This document shows positions 15,765 through 22,701 of a stretch of 24,609 nt of DNA, one piece after another. The stretch comes from JOPF133 sp052144935 (lineage in GTDB: Bacteria > Acidobacteriota > Terriglobia > Bryobacterales > Bryobacteraceae): the NCBI GenBank assembly GCA_052144935.1, contig JBKQPR010000121.1:1-24609 (forward strand). Reading direction: 5' to 3'. The translations under genes were made by a program, and so were the position numbers. The notes beneath the pieces were generated by a model. That model did no database searches. It was not told where the DNA came from and worked only from the letters and a program-made list of their open reading frames with translations. The stretch's first letter is position 1, and each line of letters begins with the position of its first letter.

Positions 15765-16185
15765 AAGGGAAGGGGGCGGGCTTCGGCCACGGGCCTTATA
15801 CACGGGCCTCATATAGGAGAGGCTGTCGCATCGCTCTCGGGGATCAGAGGGCAATCCTCGGCACGGCGGGCATGCCAGCCGCCAGCACTTTTCCGCATCG
15901 GCGGCGATATGTCCATATGGTCGATCCTCTGTTCCTTGGAACTTCCGTGACCGGGGTTTCACGGGAGTGACCTCAACTTGCCAGAGATGGACTGCCGCCC
16001 CGCGCGGGTTGGCTACCTTCCGATAAGCCCGTCTGACCGGCATAGGGGCGGCGGTCACCCGCCGACCCCTGCCACACCACCGTGCGTACGGTCCGTACAC
16101 GGCGGTTCGAGACGGTTACGCTAACAGTTCTCGAACAATGAGGGAGGTCCGAGCGATTTGAGGTACGCTTTGGAAAGCGCCGGCG
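15765..16185. other. Gene-free gap with group II intron tip
   Basis: There is no supportable gene. The minus strand holds intron domains V/VI at 16042-16110. Upstream of them in minus-strand sense, a short frame reading LKSLGPPSLFENC then stop (about 16121-16162) resembles the C-terminal tail of an intron-encoded protein. The rest (15765-16040) contains a short direct repeat of ACGGGCCTTATA/ACGGGCCTCATA near 15788-15812 and a hairpin CCGTGA...TCACGG near 15944-15965. I cannot assign these. Confidence 0.55.
16042..16110 (-). ncRNA. 3' tip of a second group II intron (domains V and VI)
   Basis: On the minus strand, GAACCGCCGTGTACGGACCG followed by TACGCACGGTGGTGTG matches the domain V form common in one class of bacterial introns (variants of AACCGCCGTATACGG...CCGTACGTACGGTGGTGTG). 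The next segment, AGGGGTCGGCGGGTGACC then GCCGCCCCTAT, folds as a domain VI hairpin with CTAT as a plausible 3' end. Its sequence class differs from the remnant at 12965-13051. Only this tip and perhaps the last dozen codons of the protein remain. Confidence 0.65.
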
Positions 16186-17196
16186 TTAGTAACCCTTTTC
16201 CTTGTCTACTACGTTCAGCAACGGCTCGCCGGCGGCGAAGCGCTTGAGGTTCTCGATGTACAGCGCTTCATAGCGCGCGTTTTCGCCATCCGACCGCCCG
16301 GCAATGTGAGGCGTGATGAGCACGTTGGGGAATTTCCAGAGTGGATGGCCTTTGGGAAGGGGCTCGGGGTCGGTGACGTCCAGGCCCGCGCCGGCCAGTT
16401 TCTTGCTGTCGAGCGCTTTCACCAGAGCGTTGATATCATAGATGCCGCCGCGCGACACCGCTATGAAATACGAGTTCGGCTTCATCAGCTCGAATTCATG
16501 CGGCCCCATCATCTTGCGGCTCTGCGGGGTCAGCGGCGCCGAGATGAAGACCACATCGGCCTGCGGCAGCACGGAATCCAGGCGGTCCGGAGCCACAGTT
16601 CGCGAGAGGTAGGTGTTGAACGGCATGTCCTTGGGGTCGACGCCGATCACCGTCATGCCGGACGCGTTCAGGCGCAGGGCAATCTGCGTGCCAATGCCGC
16701 CTACGCCCACGATCACCGCGGTCTTGCCGCGCAACTCGATGGGGTTAAAGTTCTTCTGGTTCCAATCCTCGCTGCCCCCGCGAGCCGCGGTGGCGATGCC
16801 CCTGGTGAGGGCCAGCAACAGACCGAGCGCGTGGTCGGCGATCTCGGGCCCCTGCAGGATCTTGTTGTTCGTCAGGACGATCTTGCTTTGCGCGAATCCC
16901 GGCAGAAACGTGAAGTTCTCGACGCCCGCGCTCTCCGATTGGATCCACTTCAGCTTGGGCGCATTGCTGAGCAATTTGAGATCGAACGGGCCGATCACGC
17001 CATCGGCATCCGCCAGTTGGGCCGCCACCTTGGAGCGGTCTCCTTCGATCAATGCGATGTCGGGAACAGCGGCCTGCATGCGCAGGTACGACTCGTGTCC
17101 CAGACGGGAGAGATCCAAAACTTCCAATTTTTGCGCAGACAGTCCGGGCGCGAGGAGCATACCACCCCAAATCAGAGAGACAAACTTGCGTGTCAT
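16186..17196 (-). CDS. D-2-hydroxyacid dehydrogenase with signal peptide
   Basis: An NAD(P)-dependent D-isomer 2-hydroxyacid dehydrogenase of 336 residues, with full Rossmann features: GVGGIGTQIALRLNASGMTV followed by Gly-Val-Asp, the arginine in VSRGGIYDINALVKALDS, the glutamate in DVTDPEPLPKGHPLW and the catalytic histidine in ITPHIAGRSDG. Family members interconvert 2-keto and D-2-hydroxy acids, such as glyoxylate and glycolate. The N-terminus MTRKFVSLIWGGMLLAPGLSAQK looks like a Sec signal peptide with an A-x-A-like site, which is odd for a cofactor-using enzyme. The start is well supported: GAGGGA lies 8 nt upstream of ATG 17196, and the family core begins right after the leader. It lies 333 nt downstream of the ureide cluster on the same strand. 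Confidence 0.88.
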   Translation of the reverse strand: MTRKFVSLIWGGMLLAPGLSAQKLEVLDLSRLGHESYLRMQAAVPDIALIEGDRSKVAAQLADADGVIGPFDLKLLSNAPKLKWIQSESAGVENFTFLPGFAQSKIVLTNNKILQGPEIADHALGLLLALTRGIATAARGGSEDWNQKNFNPIELRGKTAVIVGVGGIGTQIALRLNASGMTVIGVDPKDMPFNTYLSRTVAPDRLDSVLPQADVVFISAPLTPQSRKMMGPHEFELMKPNSYFIAVSRGGIYDINALVKALDSKKLAGAGLDVTDPEPLPKGHPLWKFPNVLITPHIAGRSDGENARYEALYIENLKRFAAGEPLLNVVDKEKGY

Positions 17197-17529
17197 CGTT
17201 CTTCCCTCGAAAGCGCCCTCCTGCCGCCGGGAATAACCAGGGCGCGGTTCAAAGTATAGCAGGCCGTCCGCGCCCCGTGTGCGACTGTGCGGCTGCTTCC
17301 CTGCCATTACTCCACTGTGGCGTAGCTTTTGCGCCCACCTCCGCCAGATTGGCGGCGCCGCCCCGCGGATGGACCCCGTTTTGCGAATCGAAGACGGCCA
17401 GCGTGCGGCCCTGTGCGCCGCCGCGGCCATGGCTCAAACCGTTTACCGGCGAGCTTACGCTCGAAGTCGATGAAGGTGTCGCCGGCCATGATTCAGAAGG
17501 ACCGATCCCGCGGCGATGGCCTCTCCCGG
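17197..17529. other. Gap between ureide cluster and dehydrogenase
   Basis: No gene can be supported. Two short overlapping minus-strand frames (17307-17489 beginning MAGDTFIDFERKLAGK, and 17249-17437 with RTLAVFDSQNGVHPRGGAAN) have protein-like stretches in different frames, which would fit a frameshifted remnant, but I recognise no family. No clear terminator follows the ureidoglycolate amidohydrolase gene. Confidence 0.45.
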
Positions 17530-18768
17530 TCAGGCCGCCAGGCGGGCCAGGGCGGCGGCGAGGACGCGCACGCCGCGCTCGATGTCGTCGGGCGCGGCAT
17601 ACTCGTCGGGGCGGTGGCTGACTCCCGCGCGGCAGGGAATAAACAGCATGCCGGCCGGAGCGATCCGCGCCATGAATAGCGAATCGTGATACGCGCGGCT
17701 CACCATCGGTTGGTGCGGCTGGCCGTGCGCGGCGGCAGAGGAACGGAGCGCGTCGACGACCAGCGCGCTGGCTTCGGCCGGGTCGTCGGCGTTCAGAATC
17801 CCGGTGTGCAGCGTGACGCGGCGCGCTGCCGCAATCGCTTCGGCGCGGATTTCGATGGCCGCCAGCACGGCATTGCGGCGCGCCAGGTCGATGTCGCGCA
17901 CGTCAGCCAGCATGCGGACGCGGCTGGGGATGCTGTTGACGGCTCCGGGGAAGATCTCGCAGATGCCGACGGTGCCAACCGTGTCGATGGCCCCCGTTCC
18001 TTTGGCGGCGGATTCCACGGCCAGAGCGATTTCGGCGGCGGCCAGAAAGGCGTCGCGGCGATCGGGCATGAGGACGCCACCGGCGTGGCCGCCTTCGCCC
18101 TCGATCTCGATCCGCAGCGTGGCGGGAGCGGCGATGGCGGTGACGATGCCGAGCGGGATGCCGGCGCGCTCCAGCAGAGGGCCTTGTTCGATGTGCAGCT
18201 CGACGAACGCGCGATAGCAACCGGCGGCGAGCGCCACGGACGCAAGCGGGCCGGAGAAACCGGCGGCGGCGCGGACTTCCTCCAGGCTGGCGCCCTGGCC
18301 GTCGCGGAGGGCGGCGGCGCGGGCGGGGTCGAGAGCGCCGGACATCAGACGGCTGCCGAGACAGCCGATGCCGAAGCGCGTCGGTTCCTCGGAAGTGAAC
18401 AGCACCAGCTCGATCGACCGGTGCGGCCGGACGCCGGCACGCTGCAGCGCGCGGATGGCCTCCAGAGCGCCAAGCACGCCGACGGTGCCATCGTAACGGC
18501 CGGAGTGCGGAATGGCGTCGATGTGGGAGCCGCTCGCGACGGCGGGCAACTCCGGCGACGATCCCTCCCAGCGGGCGAAGGTGTTGCCCACGGCGTCCTC
18601 GCGGACGCTGAGGCCGGCCTCGGCGCAGAGCTGCTTCAGCCAGGCGCGCGCCTGGCGGTCGGCCTCGGAGAAGACGATGCGGGTGACGGCGGGCGCGGGG
18701 GCGTCCGAGAACGACGCGAGCGTCTCCAGTTCGTGAATGAGTTGATCTTGGCGAACGTCGAGGGTCAT
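17530..18768 (-). CDS. uah: Ureidoglycolate amidohydrolase (M20 family)
   Basis: A metal-dependent amidohydrolase of 412 residues that should convert (S)-ureidoglycolate to glyoxylate, CO2 and ammonia. Ligand positions typical of M20/AAH enzymes are present: His82 and Asp93 (GSHIDAIPHSGRYDG), Glu127/Glu128 (TSEEPTRFG), His192 (ELHIEQGP) and His385 (SHRPDEY). As I recall the plant ureidoglycolate amidohydrolase sequence, it shares HIDAIP-SG-YDG, TSEEPTRFGI-CLGSR, IDTVGTVGI and SRAYHDSLFMARI with this protein, far more than with allantoate amidohydrolases, which read GSHLDTV. ATG 18768 overlaps the upstream gene's stop (ATGA), giving translational coupling to ureidoglycine aminohydrolase, the enzyme that makes its substrate. 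A weaker alternative is a second allantoate or carbamoyl-amino-acid hydrolase. Confidence 0.88.
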   Translation of the reverse strand: MTLDVRQDQLIHELETLASFSDAPAPAVTRIVFSEADRQARAWLKQLCAEAGLSVREDAVGNTFARWEGSSPELPAVASGSHIDAIPHSGRYDGTVGVLGALEAIRALQRAGVRPHRSIELVLFTSEEPTRFGIGCLGSRLMSGALDPARAAALRDGQGASLEEVRAAAGFSGPLASVALAAGCYRAFVELHIEQGPLLERAGIPLGIVTAIAAPATLRIEIEGEGGHAGGVLMPDRRDAFLAAAEIALAVESAAKGTGAIDTVGTVGICEIFPGAVNSIPSRVRMLADVRDIDLARRNAVLAAIEIRAEAIAAARRVTLHTGILNADDPAEASALVVDALRSSAAAHGQPHQPMVSRAYHDSLFMARIAPAGMLFIPCRAGVSHRPDEYAAPDDIERGVRVLAAALARLAA

Positions 18769-19502
18769 TTGGTCACCAGCGGGTGGCGGTTCCAATCCTT
18801 ATAGATAATGTATTTCGCCGGGGTCTTGCCGAGAGCGCCGAACCACTGCGGGCAGTATGGTCCCATCCAGATGAAATCGCCGGCCGCCACGGGGTACCAG
18901 CGGTCGTCGAGGCGATAGATCCCGCCGCCTTCCAGCATGAGGAGGCCGTGCTCCATCACGTGGATCTCGACCATGGGCAGGGTAGCGCCGGGTTGGTACT
19001 GCATGGTGTTGACGGCGAAATCGAAGCGGGGGTGGTCGGGCAGCAGCTTGCGCACGGTGAGCCATTCGTCCCCGCCCAGAGGTTCGGCGGATGCGGAATC
19101 CTCGGTCGCGAAAATCGGACCCGGAGGGTTGGTTCCTTCGAGCGGCCGGTAGGGCTTCTCGATGACCACCGCGCGGGACGCCGTTGCGGCGCCGACCGAT
19201 CCATGGCCGCCCGGCAGATAAGCGTAGCTGCCCGGCAACAGCGTATGGCACTTGCGGCCCGAACCGGCGACGAGTTCGCCTTCGAGCACGTAAACGAATC
19301 GCTGGAACTCCGCCGGGCCGAGTTCGCCTCCCTCTTCCAATTCGGCGGTGTACTCGGTGAAAGCCGCGCCCATCGCGGGCGAGGTATGGACGATGGCCGT
19401 CGCGCCGTGCATTCCGGGCAGCGGTGCGCGGACGAAGGTATCGGGCGTGAAGAGAGCGTGGTTGCGGGCCGACGCGCTGCGCGTCTCGCCTAAGTCGTGC
19501 AT
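18765..19502 (-). CDS. allE: (S)-ureidoglycine aminohydrolase (double cupin)
   Basis: A bicupin of 245 residues that releases ammonia from (S)-ureidoglycine to give (S)-ureidoglycolate, using a bound metal. The N-terminal cupin runs about 40-125 (GAAFTEYTAELEEGGELGPA, FVYVLEGELVAG, LLPGSYAYLPGG). The C-terminal cupin runs about 155-240, with the metal-binding set MVEIHVMEHGLLMLEGGGIYRL (Glu, His and His), Gln in YCPQWFGALG, and the family ending YIIYKDWNRHP. The ATG at 19502 lies within the end of the allantoinase gene (13-nt overlap), and the TGA overlaps the next ATG, so all three genes are tightly coupled. Family and role are firm from the signature and the context. Confidence 0.93.
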   Translation of the reverse strand: MHDLGETRSASARNHALFTPDTFVRAPLPGMHGATAIVHTSPAMGAAFTEYTAELEEGGELGPAEFQRFVYVLEGELVAGSGRKCHTLLPGSYAYLPGGHGSVGAATASRAVVIEKPYRPLEGTNPPGPIFATEDSASAEPLGGDEWLTVRKLLPDHPRFDFAVNTMQYQPGATLPMVEIHVMEHGLLMLEGGGIYRLDDRWYPVAAGDFIWMGPYCPQWFGALGKTPAKYIIYKDWNRHPLVTK

Positions 19503-20959
19503 GCAAGCTCCTGGTTGGGGCGTACCCATCTGCCGTTCCCGGCGGCGGTGATGCGTCCCTGATGAAAGATGGTCCGGCCGCGCAAGAGCGTGTGCTCTAC
19601 GCGCCCGCGGAATTGCGATCCGGCGTAGGGGCTGAGCGGGTGGCGTTGGTGGAGATGCTCCGGCGCGAGGGTGAAGGATGCGCTCAGATCCACCAATGCG
19701 AGATCGGCATCGTAGCCGGGCGCGATTTTACCTTTGCCGGCGATGCGGAAGCGGGCGGCCGGCGTTTCGGCGGTCATGCGGACGATGTTCGCCAGCGAAA
19801 GACCGCGGTCTTCATGAGTGGCCTCCAGCTCTCCGGCCGCGAGGTTCGCTTCCTTACGGGGTGCCCCCAGGGCCCGGCTCCGCGCCGGCACCGAGCCGTG
19901 CGCGTCAGCAAGCGGAAGCGCCAAATCACGCGATTGGAGACCCAGCAGCACCGCGAGAGTGGATTGCACGCCGGCGATGCCGCCCCAGACGCGGAAGAAG
20001 TCGGGGTCCCGCTTGAGATCGGGCGAACTGGGCGAGTGGTCGGACGCGATCATGTCGACCTCTCCGGCGAGCACCCGGCGCCACAGCCCATCGCGATCCC
20101 CGGCCGGACGCAGCGGCGGTGCACACTTGGCGGCGGCGCCGATGCGTTCCATGTCGTCCTCGGTGAAGAAGAGGTAATGAGGGCAGGTCTCGATGGTGAG
20201 ATTGGCGCCCCGCGCGCGGGCTTCCAGGGCCACCGCCACGCCGCGGCCCGAGCTGATGTGAACGATGTGCAGCCACGCTCCCGTCTCGCAAGCCAGCAGG
20301 GCGGCGCGCTGGATGGCTTCGATTTCCGCGACGACCGGCCGCGACGCGAGATAGGAGCGGATGTCGCGCCCGCCCGCGGCGCGAATGCGGCTGGTGAGTC
20401 CGGCGGTGATCTCTTCGCTCTCGGCGTGAACGGCCACGGGGAGACTGTGGCGCGCGGCCACCTGCATGGCTTCGTACAGGGTGAGGTCGTCGGCGCGCGG
20501 GAACTCGGGCAGTCCGGAATTGCAGAGGAAGGCTTTGAATCCGATGACGCCCGCATCGGCAAGCGGCTTCAGATCGGCGCGATTGCCGGGGACGATGCCG
20601 CCCCACAGCGCGAAATCGGTGACGGAGCAGGCCGCCAGCGCGGCGCGCTTTTCTTCGAATGCCGCAACGGACACGGTACACGGATTGGAGTTGAGCGGCA
20701 TATCGAAGTACATCGTGCCGCCTCCGGCCGCCAGCGCGCGGCTGCCGGTTGCGCCACCTTCCCATTCGGTGCGGCCGGGTTCGTTGAAGTGGAGGTGTAC
20801 GTCGATCAGGCCGGGGAAGATGGTCAGGCTCTGGGCGTCGATCTCCTCGCGGGCCGCGGGCAACTGCGGGCCGATGGCGGCGATGTGGCCACGGTCCACC
20901 GCGATATCGGCGGGACCGGTTCCGGCGATGACGCCGTTGCGAATCAGGAGATCATGCAT
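19490..20959 (-). CDS. allB: Allantoinase
   Basis: An allantoinase of 489 residues, cyclic amidohydrolase family, which hydrolyses allantoin to allantoate using two metals. Ligands are visible: His55 and His57 (DVHLHFNEPGRTEWEGG), carboxylated Lys142 (GFKAFLCNSG), His178 (VAVHAESEE), His234 (LHIVHISSGRG) and Asp307 (ASDHSPSSPDLK). Related bacterial enzymes are about 450 residues. The excess is an inserted stretch of roughly 345-383 (from PLADAHGSVPARS to GELEATHEDRG) containing an 18-bp repeat module, placed between the metal-site barrel and GLSLANIVRMTAETPA. It remains in frame. The ATG at 20959 has GGAG 7 nt upstream. It is the first gene after the 392-nt repeat-filled gap. Confidence 0.95.
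   Translation of the reverse strand: MHDLLIRNGVIAGTGPADIAVDRGHIAAIGPQLPAAREEIDAQSLTIFPGLIDVHLHFNEPGRTEWEGGATGSRALAAGGGTMYFDMPLNSNPCTVSVAAFEEKRAALAACSVTDFALWGGIVPGNRADLKPLADAGVIGFKAFLCNSGLPEFPRADDLTLYEAMQVAARHSLPVAVHAESEEITAGLTSRIRAAGGRDIRSYLASRPVVAEIEAIQRAALLACETGAWLHIVHISSGRGVAVALEARARGANLTIETCPHYLFFTEDDMERIGAAAKCAPPLRPAGDRDGLWRRVLAGEVDMIASDHSPSSPDLKRDPDFFRVWGGIAGVQSTLAVLLGLQSRDLALPLADAHGSVPARSRALGAPRKEANLAAGELEATHEDRGLSLANIVRMTAETPAARFRIAGKGKIAPGYDADLALVDLSASFTLAPEHLHQRHPLSPYAGSQFRGRVEHTLLRGRTIFHQGRITAAGNGRWVRPNQELACTT
19858..19875. repeat. Palindromic module inside allantoinase, in frame
   Basis: GGGGTGCCCCCAGGGCCC; reverse complement GGGCCCTGGGGGCACCCC, one or two changes from the family consensus. 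In the allantoinase frame it codes for ALGAP, a different frame from the one used in ogt. Flanking bases (GGCTCCGCGCCGGCACCGAG) may be part of a larger inserted unit. Confidence 0.65.
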
Positions 20960-21069
20960 GGGGTTGCTCCAGGAGGGCAACGCGCGAGGGCGGCGAATCG
21001 CCTGCCCTACCGTGCCAGGACAGCAGTGTACGAAGCAGCGCCGGAAGAGTGACTGCGCATTCGGCTGCT

Positions 21070-21192
21070 GTGGCGCAGGCTCTCAGCCTGCCGCGTCGAG
21101 TCTCTACTCGACGATTTCGCGGCCTGAGGCAGAGGGCGTCGGCATGAGTGCCGACGGGCCCAGAGGGCACCCCGGCTGAGAGCCTGCGCCAC
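21070..21192. repeat. Composite palindromic element with embedded 18-bp module
   Basis: Outer arms GTGGCGCAGGCTCTCAGCC (21070-21088) and GGCTGAGAGCCTGCGCCAC (21174-21192) are perfect 19-bp inverted repeats. Inside are CAGGCT-CTC-AGCCTG (21076-21090), CGTCGAGT-CTCT-ACTCGACG (21094-21113), CGTCGGCA-TGAG-TGCCGACG (21137-21156) and the module GGGCCCAGAGGGCACCCC (21156-21173), which abuts the right arm. The layout looks like a small non-coding mobile or repetitive element. Confidence 0.8.
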
Positions 21193-21243
21193 ATCCTTAG
21201 ACATGCGCGAGGTCCTCGACCGTGTGATTGGGTGTGATGCCAA

Positions 21244-21299
21244 AACCGCTCTCTTACGTTCGCGGCTCCGATCTGAGCCGCGAACGTTAGAGAGCGGTT
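21244..21299. repeat. Long hairpin repeat, 25-bp arms
   Basis: Left arm 21244-21268 (beginning AACCGCTCTCTTACGTTCGC) and right arm 21275-21299 pair with one mismatch around the 6-nt loop CGATCT. No T-run follows on either strand, so it is not a canonical terminator. A related half arm lies at 282-309, which suggests a dispersed family. Confidence 0.8.
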
Positions 21300-21351
21300 C
21301 TTGCAAGAAGCACAATATCTCGCGGTCGAGGAGCTAGCTTGCCCTGCCCGG

Positions 21352-22701
21352 TTATGCATGATGCTGCTCCAGGTCCGCCAGTAGTGCGGCGCCGGCCGAG
21401 AAGGCGGCTTCGACATCCTCCGCGTTCACCGTCTCATCGGGGTGGTGGCTGATCCCGCCGGGCGAGCGCAGGAACAACATCGCCACAGGGACGCGCGCGG
21501 CCAGAATCATGGCGTCGTGGCCGGCGCCACTCGACATCTTGTGAACCGGAAAACCGGCGGCTGCCACTGCGCGCGACAGCGCCGCTACTAAGCAGGGATC
21601 GCAGGCGGTAGCGGCCTGGTCCAAATGCGGCTGCCACTCGACCGCAACTCCGCTGCGCGCTGCGATGCGTCTGGCGGCGTCGAGCAGCGCCGCGGTGGAC
21701 CGGCGGCGGACGGCGTCGTCCGGGTGACGGACGTCGAGCGAGGCGTGGACTTCTCCGGGAACGATGTTGGCCGCGCCCGGCCGAACCTCGACGGCGCCCA
21801 CGGTGGCTGTCAGGCCCGGGTTGGCACGCGCGCGCCGCTCGACGACCGATATCCAGCGCGCCGCCGCGGCCAGCGCGTCGCGGCGCAGGTGCATGGGAGT
21901 CGTACCAGCGTGGTTGGCCTGCCCGCGGAAATTGACGGTCAGGCGGCTCTGTCCGGCGATGGAAGTCACCACGCCGAGCGGCAAGCCGAGAGACTCCAGC
22001 ACGGGACCTTGCTCGATGTGGAACTCGAGATAGCCGAATACGCCGCCGTCCAGGCGAGCTTCCGGAAGCCGCGCCGGGTCGAGTCCGAATGCGCGGATGG
22101 CTTCTTCGACGCTGATGCCGGCAGCATCGCGGCGGGACAGCAGGGCGGCATCAAGCGTTCCGGCGAGCGCGCGGCTGCCGATGAACGGCACACCGAAACG
22201 GACGCCTTCCTCCTCGGAGAAGGCCGCCACCTCGATCGAAAAAGGCAGCCGGCGGCCGCCCAGAGCATCCACCAGCGCGATGGCCAGGACGACGCCCAGG
22301 ACGCCATCGAATGCGCCGGCGTTGGGCACGGTATCCAGGTGAGAGCCAAGCAGGAGACGCCGCGCCGGGGCGCATGGCGGTTTTGGGGGTGCTGCAGCGG
22401 AAGGGAGTTGGCAGGCGGGGGGTGCCCCCTGGGCCCTGGGCCCGCCTGCCCCACATTGCCCCGCGAGAGGGGTGGGGCAGGCGGGCCCGGAGGGCACCCC
22501 GCCTGCCAACGCCGGATAACTTCCGCGCAGGTTGCCGGCCGCGTCCGTCCACACCTGCATGCCCGCGGCTTCCATCCACTGCCCGAGAAGACCGTGCACC
22601 TCGCGCATGGGCGGGGAGAGGAAGGTGCGCAGCAGCCCGCCGGGCGTTTCGCTCAGTGCGGCCAGCGCGCGGCAACGGTCGATGATTTCCTGGGCGTGCA
22701 T
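21352..22701 (-). CDS. allC: Allantoate amidohydrolase (M20 family)
   Basis: A binuclear metal hydrolase of 449 residues that should cleave allantoate to ureidoglycine, CO2 and ammonia. Ligands are His121 and Asp132 (LLGSHLDTVPNAGAFDG), Glu163/Glu164 (AFSEEEGVRFG), a histidine in LEFHIEQGPVLE and one in GISHHPDETV; QANHAGTTPM is the dimerisation-domain signature. Residues about 64-113 (GGVPSGPACPTPLAGQCGAG onward to APAR) are an insertion just before the first metal ligand strand, encoded mostly by the palindromic element at 22407-22510, and are absent from family members, which run about 400-415 residues. The frame is intact. Its ATG overlaps the HIU hydrolase stop (TAATG). N-carbamoyl-amino-acid hydrolases share the fold, but the cluster favours allantoate. 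Confidence 0.88.
   Translation of the reverse strand: MHAQEIIDRCRALAALSETPGGLLRTFLSPPMREVHGLLGQWMEAAGMQVWTDAAGNLRGSYPALAGGVPSGPACPTPLAGQCGAGGPRAQGAPPACQLPSAAAPPKPPCAPARRLLLGSHLDTVPNAGAFDGVLGVVLAIALVDALGGRRLPFSIEVAAFSEEEGVRFGVPFIGSRALAGTLDAALLSRRDAAGISVEEAIRAFGLDPARLPEARLDGGVFGYLEFHIEQGPVLESLGLPLGVVTSIAGQSRLTVNFRGQANHAGTTPMHLRRDALAAAARWISVVERRARANPGLTATVGAVEVRPGAANIVPGEVHASLDVRHPDDAVRRRSTAALLDAARRIAARSGVAVEWQPHLDQAATACDPCLVAALSRAVAAAGFPVHKMSSGAGHDAMILAARVPVAMLFLRSPGGISHHPDETVNAEDVEAAFSAGAALLADLEQHHA
22407..22510. repeat. Paired-hairpin element with modules, inside allC
   Basis: Outer arms GTTGGCAGGCGGGG (22407-22420) and CCCCGCCTGCCAAC (22497-22510) are perfect inverted repeats. Internally there are two inverted copies of one unit (GTTGGCAGGCGG...CCGCCTGCCCCAC) separated by a 17-nt spacer (22455-22471). 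Each unit carries a version of the 18-bp module in its tip: GGGGTGCCCCCTGGGCCC on the left, GGGCCCGGAGGGCACCCC on the right. It is fully translated within allantoate amidohydrolase. Confidence 0.85.

Larger units (their letters stand above)
20960..21351. other. Repeat-filled gap within the ureide cluster
   Basis: No gene. It separates allantoate amidohydrolase from allantoinase on the same strand and is built mostly from two palindromic elements, a four-hairpin composite at 21070-21192 and a long hairpin at 21244-21299. A promoter for the downstream three genes could be here, but no confident -35/-10 pair is visible. Confidence 0.6.

Noticed and set aside
17686..18804. 372-codon plus-strand frame opposite ureidoglycolate amidohydrolase
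   Set aside because: Gly/Asp/Arg-rich antisense frame; the opposite strand carries all metal ligands of an M20 enzyme.
19562..21052. 496-codon plus-strand frame opposite allantoinase
   Set aside because: It mirrors the allantoinase codons; no family features, and composition is typical of antisense reading in high-GC genes.
21070..21299. Riboswitch or tRNA-like gene
   Set aside because: The hairpins are nested inverted repeats shared with other loci; no tRNA cloverleaf, CCA end or known riboswitch core could be found.
22407..22510. Strong hairpin as a transcription terminator
   Set aside because: It sits inside the intact allC frame, has no T-run, and its parts match a repeat family elsewhere.
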